Below, piece by piece: positions 6,602 through 9,433 of a stretch of DNA of 9,433 nucleotides; the first letter of the stretch is position 1, and every line of letters starts with the position of its first letter. A program made the translations under genes and the position numbers. Below the pieces are notes generated by a model. It searched no databases. It was not told where the DNA came from and worked only from the letters and a program-made list of their open reading frames with translations. This DNA comes from Candidatus Nanopelagicales bacterium (GTDB lineage Bacteria; Actinomycetota; Actinomycetes; S36-B12), in assembly GCA_938091275.1 (NCBI GenBank), contig CALKMY010000225.1:1-9433 (forward strand), read 5' to 3'.

Positions 6602-7519
6602 CTACGAGTCGAGAGTTGGCGCGATGAAGCGATCCCAGGCCGCTTCGACGAACTCCGGGTGCTCCATCTGGGCCACATGCCCGCTGTCCGGGAGGACCAC
6701 CACGTGGGCGTTCGGGAAATGCTTCGTTGCTCGATGGGCAGTTCGAGAGTCGACCAGCGGATCTTGACGCCCGTAGATGAGCAGGGTGGGGGTCTGCACT
6801 CTCTCGGCTAACTTCCATGGCCGCTGCGGGCCGGGGTCGAAGTAGGTCCGCAGCAAGCCTCGCAAGGAACTCAAGAATGCGTCATTCGCGTACGGCCGGG
6901 CATCGCGGGCTTCCACCTCACCGATGGCTTCACTCAATCGATCCGCCGGCATTCGGGAGGGGTCGGCGAACGTGCCATCGATCGTCGCCTGCACGCGCTC
7001 TTTGGGACTGGTCGTCTCCACGAACTTGGGAACCAACCGCTCCCCGACCCCGGGAACCGAGATCACCGGAAGGTGGACGTTGCCCTTGGTGGCGTATTTC
7101 AGACTCGGCAATGCGGGTGAAATCAACGTCACCGATCGCACAAGATCCGGTCGACGCGCGGCCAATTGCACGGAGACAGCGCCACCCATCGAATTTCCGA
7201 ACAGGTGCACAGGACGCAGATCGCGCTCAAGGATGAAGTCAGCCGCGGCTCGCGCATGCCCACTGGGCGTCATGTCGCCGTCGCGAGGAGGCGGTGACGA
7301 GCCGAAGCCGTGCAGGTCCAACGCGTAGCAATCCAAACGGTTACTCATGCGGCCCATGAAGTCCGTCCAATTCAAAGCAGAGCCGCCGAGTCCATGGAGA
7401 AAAAGCGCCGCAGGAGCATCCGTCTGCAACGACGGGGCGTGCCGATAGAACAAGGTCCGCTGAGCCAGCAGCGCCTCGTGTCGATCAAAAGGCCGTTCCG
7501 GCCGCAGCACCGTCGTCAC
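6602..7519 (-). CDS. Alpha/beta hydrolase (alpha/beta-hydrolase fold, substrate unknown)
   Basis: A 305-residue alpha/beta hydrolase with a complete catalytic set: oxyanion-hole motif HGLGG at 42-46, nucleophile elbow GNSMGG at 108-113 (Ser110), acid Asp253 in YGRQDPLVD and His281 in DSGHVAQMEHP. A cap region of about 140-235 lies between the core strands. There is no signal peptide or membrane helix, so it is likely cytoplasmic. The family includes esterases, C-C hydrolases and haloperoxidase-like enzymes, and I cannot choose a substrate. The GTG start overlaps the permease TGA by four bases (GTGA) with no Shine-Dalgarno sequence, indicating coupling to the exporter. A second GTG three codons later is possible. 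Its tight link to an ABC exporter suggests the two act on the same or related compounds, which is inference. Confidence 0.9.
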   Translation of the reverse strand: MTTVLRPERPFDRHEALLAQRTLFYRHAPSLQTDAPAALFLHGLGGSALNWTDFMGRMSNRLDCYALDLHGFGSSPPPRDGDMTPSGHARAAADFILERDLRPVHLFGNSMGGAVSVQLAARRPDLVRSVTLISPALPSLKYATKGNVHLPVISVPGVGERLVPKFVETTSPKERVQATIDGTFADPSRMPADRLSEAIGEVEARDARPYANDAFLSSLRGLLRTYFDPGPQRPWKLAERVQTPTLLIYGRQDPLVDSRTAHRATKHFPNAHVVVLPDSGHVAQMEHPEFVEAAWDRFIAPTLDS

Positions 7520-8304
7520 GATCGAAGATTACGACGGTTGAATCCCCACAAGCCAAGGGCACCGACGATGAGGGTGGCGCCCAGCAGAACAGCGAAGGAC
7601 GTCCACGGCATCGACTCCGCCAGCGCTTCGCCGACGTCGTACCAGTACCAGGGGGTCAGAACCCGCCAGGGCTCTAGCCACTCGATCGATTTTCCGAATC
7701 CATCGAGGAGGTAGGTCACGAACGCCAGTCCGGCCGCCACTCCTACGCCCGCGGCACGGCGACCGATGCTTGCCGACACCGTCATCGCGAGCATTCCCAA
7801 GAAGAGAACGAAGGCGAACAACTGGGCCGTCGCGGCCCACAGATTCGCCGCGGGAACCTTCAGCTCCGACCAGTCCGCCAGCGCGATGACGGGTACCGCA
7901 ACGGCGATCGCCAGAACAGCGATACCCAACGCGACACCGACAACTTTCTGCACGTAGAGCGCTGTCCGGCTGATCGGCTGGGCCAGCAGCAGGTCGAGCG
8001 TGTGGTCCTCTTCTTCGCCCGCCAACGTCGATGTCGATCGTCCGATGGCGAAGACGAGGAGAACCGCCGGCATGAAGAAGGAGTACATCTCCGCCGACAG
8101 GTAACCCACCGGGGTGCCGAGGTCGGCGCCACCAATCAGACCTTGCAGCGACTCCGGCAGGCTGCTGAAGACCTCTTCGTACGCGGCATCTCCCGCGATG
8201 GATTTGTAGAAGGAAGCGACGAGAGTTGAGAGCAGTACGACTCCGACTGTCCACCACAGCAATGATCGCCATCGAAGACGCAGATCGGAAACAAGCAGCG
8301 ACAT
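7516..8304 (-). CDS. ABC-2 type exporter permease
   Basis: A 262-residue integral membrane protein with about six hydrophobic segments (roughly 14-34, 72-88, 118-142, 158-177, 184-201 and 236-253). The stretch AGEEEDHTLDLLLAQPISR (95-113) before the third helix is the coupling-helix-like motif of ABC-2 permeases in the multidrug or bacitracin-type (BcrB-like) exporters. It forms the membrane channel for the ATPase encoded just upstream. ATG 8302-8304 is chosen because it falls four bases after the ATPase stop and is preceded by GGTGAG seven bases away; an ATG further upstream would overlap the ATPase. It overlaps the hydrolase gene by four bases. The substrate is unknown. Confidence 0.9.
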   Translation of the reverse strand: MSLLVSDLRLRWRSLLWWTVGVVLLSTLVASFYKSIAGDAAYEEVFSSLPESLQGLIGGADLGTPVGYLSAEMYSFFMPAVLLVFAIGRSTSTLAGEEEDHTLDLLLAQPISRTALYVQKVVGVALGIAVLAIAVAVPVIALADWSELKVPAANLWAATAQLFAFVLFLGMLAMTVSASIGRRAAGVGVAAGLAFVTYLLDGFGKSIEWLEPWRVLTPWYWYDVGEALAESMPWTSFAVLLGATLIVGALGLWGFNRRNLRS

Positions 8305-8308
8305 CGGC

Positions 8309-9238
8309 CTACTCACCAACCTTCGGTGCGTAGCGTTCATCTGAATAGAAGTCCAGGAGGACTTCATCGAGTTCGCCGCCGACGGATTCGATCGACTGCA
8401 CGGAGTGTTCCGCCAGCGCCTTAATGATCCGATCGACCCCTCCGGTGAAAGTCGCGTCGATCACCGCGTCTGCCGCATGCGCATCGACGCCCGGCAGCCG
8501 AGCGAGACTGTCACGGCAAGCATCGGTTGCATTCGCGTCCACTGTCCGAATGCGAATACGTTGTCGCGCCCGTGCACGCAACTGATCGATCGTCTCTACC
8601 GCGACCAATCGGCCTTCCCGAAGGACGGCAACACGGTCAGCGAGATCTTCGAGTTCGGACATCACGTGACTGGAGAGGACAACGGCGGTTCCATCCTTGG
8701 TCACTTCGTCGACGAGGACGGCGAATTCTCTCTGCAACAACGGGTCGAGCCCGGATGTCGGCTCGTCGAGCAGTAGGACTCGGGCGTTCTTGGCGAAGGC
8801 GAGTGCCAAGCCGACCTTCTGCCGGTTGCCCTTGGACAACGTGCCCACGGGCCTGGTCAGGTCGACCCCGAGGCGCTTGGTGAGTGATTCCACCCGAGTC
8901 GGATCCAACCCACCACCGGCCGCACTGAATCGTCGCAGGAGGGCCTTGCCGGTCAGCCGGCCCGGCAAGGACAAATCTCCCGGCAGGTAGGCCACGTTGG
9001 CTCGAGCACGCCGGTCTTTCGAACTCGTCGTAACAATGTCGATCGAGCCCTGTTGTGGGTGAACAAGGTCGAGCACCGCCCGCAGCAACGTCGTCTTGCC
9101 CGACCCGTTCGGGCCCAGAAGCCCCGTGACCTGTCCTGCCGTCACGGATAGCGAGACGTCTTCGATCCCCCGGGCCGAGCCATACATGACCGTGACGCCC
9201 CGCATATCGAGGACGATCTCGGGCTCAGCCGCACTCAC
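8309..9238 (-). CDS. ABC exporter ATPase (multidrug/bacitracin-type)
   Basis: A 309-residue ABC ATPase partnering with the adjacent permease. Motifs, numbered from the GTG start at 9236-9238: Walker A GPNGSGKTT at 42-50, Q-loop region AYLPGDLSL at 83-91 where the usual Gln is Gly, signature LSKGNRQKV at 134-142, Walker B VLLLDEP at 154-160 and H-loop SSH at 189-191. A C-terminal extension of about 85 residues follows, ending with a DEVLLDFYSDE-like segment common to this exporter group. A GTG start giving MSAAEPEIVLDMRGV is preferred. The longer upstream frame would run through the divergent promoter and the regulator gene. No Shine-Dalgarno sequence precedes it, but TACTCT lies six bases upstream, so a leaderless mRNA is likely. 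Confidence 0.93.
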   Translation of the reverse strand: MSAAEPEIVLDMRGVTVMYGSARGIEDVSLSVTAGQVTGLLGPNGSGKTTLLRAVLDLVHPQQGSIDIVTTSSKDRRARANVAYLPGDLSLPGRLTGKALLRRFSAAGGGLDPTRVESLTKRLGVDLTRPVGTLSKGNRQKVGLALAFAKNARVLLLDEPTSGLDPLLQREFAVLVDEVTKDGTAVVLSSHVMSELEDLADRVAVLREGRLVAVETIDQLRARARQRIRIRTVDANATDACRDSLARLPGVDAHAADAVIDATFTGGVDRIIKALAEHSVQSIESVGGELDEVLLDFYSDERYAPKVGE

Positions 9239-9244
9239 ACAACA

Positions 9245-9250
9245 AGAGTA
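9245..9250 (-). promoter_or_regulatory. Probable -10 box of the exporter operon (leaderless)
   Basis: Minus-strand TACTCT matches the TAnnnT pattern and lies six bases before the ATPase GTG, so transcription would start at or next to the start codon. This explains the missing ribosome binding site. No clear -35 element is seen. Confidence 0.5.
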
Positions 9251-9264
9251 CGACGCACGGGGGC

Positions 9265-9270
9265 TAACCT
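9265..9270 (+). promoter_or_regulatory. Probable -10 box of the TetR-type regulator (leaderless)
   Basis: TAACCT fits TAnnnT and lies exactly six bases before the regulator ATG at 9277, again placing the transcription start at the start codon. It sits 14 bases from the exporter -10 box, so RNA polymerase could hardly occupy both promoters at once. Confidence 0.5.
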
Positions 9271-9276
9271 GAACGG

Positions 9277-9433
9277 ATGACCGATCCTGCTTCGGACACT
9301 TCTGTGCCCACGGACGCTTCTGGCACAAAGGGGACGCGGATGCCGCGCGAGCAGCGGCGCGAGCAGGTCATGACGCAGGCGCGCAAGGTATTCATGGAAC
9401 GCGGCTATCACGCCGCCGGAATGGACGAGATTG
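9277..9433 (+). CDS. TetR-family transcriptional regulator, N-terminal part (cut by window edge)
   Basis: The 52 visible residues begin with about 20 polar residues (MTDPASDTSVPTDASG), then RREQVMTQARKVFMERGY and HAAGMDEI. This is the start of a TetR-type helix-turn-helix domain: helix 1 with the A-x-x-x-F-x-x-x-G-Y pattern and the beginning of helix 2. The frame stays open to the window end. The start ATG follows TAACCT by six bases with no strong ribosome site, so a leaderless message is likely. ATG 9340-9342 is a later in-frame methionine, but it would begin the protein only at the edge of the domain. Divergent from the exporter operon, it most likely represses that operon and itself, a common arrangement for TetR proteins beside efflux genes. 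The ligand is unknown. Confidence 0.88.
   Translation, partial: MTDPASDTSVPTDASGTKGTRMPREQRREQVMTQARKVFMERGYHAAGMDEI

Noticed and set aside
5764..6627. Long plus-strand open frame (287 codons) opposite tadA
   Set aside because: It lies wholly over tadA and its leader, where all ATPase motifs are present. Its translation shows no recognisable domain and looks like an antisense shadow common in GC-rich DNA.
9239..9328. Upstream extension of the exporter ATPase
   Set aside because: It would cross the promoter gap and overlap the regulator on the other strand. The extra 30 residues are rich in Cys and Lys and do not resemble an ABC ATPase N-terminus.
1..9433. Mobile elements, CRISPR arrays, tRNA or rRNA genes
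   Set aside because: I saw no transposase or integrase, no regularly spaced repeats and no tRNA-like cloverleaf; the window is filled by intact housekeeping, pilus and exporter genes.

Overview
The window reads as ordinary chromosome from an actinomycete (Actinomycetota) of moderately high GC; I cannot name the genus. Three things support this: a prfB-ftsE-ftsX run, an RF2 gene that needs no programmed frameshift, and a compact Tad pilus locus of actinobacterial type. The one divergent promoter region also has TAnnnT -10 boxes six bases from the start codons, which fits the leaderless transcripts common in this phylum. Coding density is very high. All genes except the last lie on the minus strand, so transcription runs from high to low coordinates. 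No non-coding stretch reaches 300 bases.

Layout in transcription order. (1) 9277-9433, plus strand: N-terminus of a TetR-type regulator, cut by the window edge. (2) 9238-6602, minus: an ABC exporter ATPase, its ABC-2 type permease and an alpha/beta hydrolase, forming a three-gene unit divergent from the regulator. (3) 6495-1926, minus: a Tad (tight adherence, type IVb pilus) operon with tadA ATPase, tadB and tadC platform proteins, a small Flp-like pilin, two TadE-like pseudopilins and a TadG-like protein. Nearly all of these genes overlap or abut. (4) 1904-1, minus: prfB (peptide chain release factor 2), ftsE, and the first seven codons of ftsX.

How the genes work together. The regulator probably controls the divergent exporter operon. 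TadA would drive the TadB/TadC platform to assemble pilin subunits, with the TadE/G-like proteins as minor pseudopilins. The prepilin peptidase, TadZ/CpaE and CpaB-type partners are not in the window. FtsE and FtsX form the cell-division complex that controls peptidoglycan hydrolases. prfB follows the last tad gene after only 21 bases, so it may share the tad transcript.

Most worth a second look: the paired compact leaderless promoters between regulator and exporter; a structured tadA leader with mutually exclusive hairpins around the ribosome binding site; a prfB start in which a small hairpin may shorten the distance between Shine-Dalgarno and start codon; a sequence inside prfB that looks like a relic of the RF2 frameshift site; and a Flp-like pilin without the usual Glu at +5. 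I found no clearly new multi-gene system. These are small-scale regulatory and family oddities.
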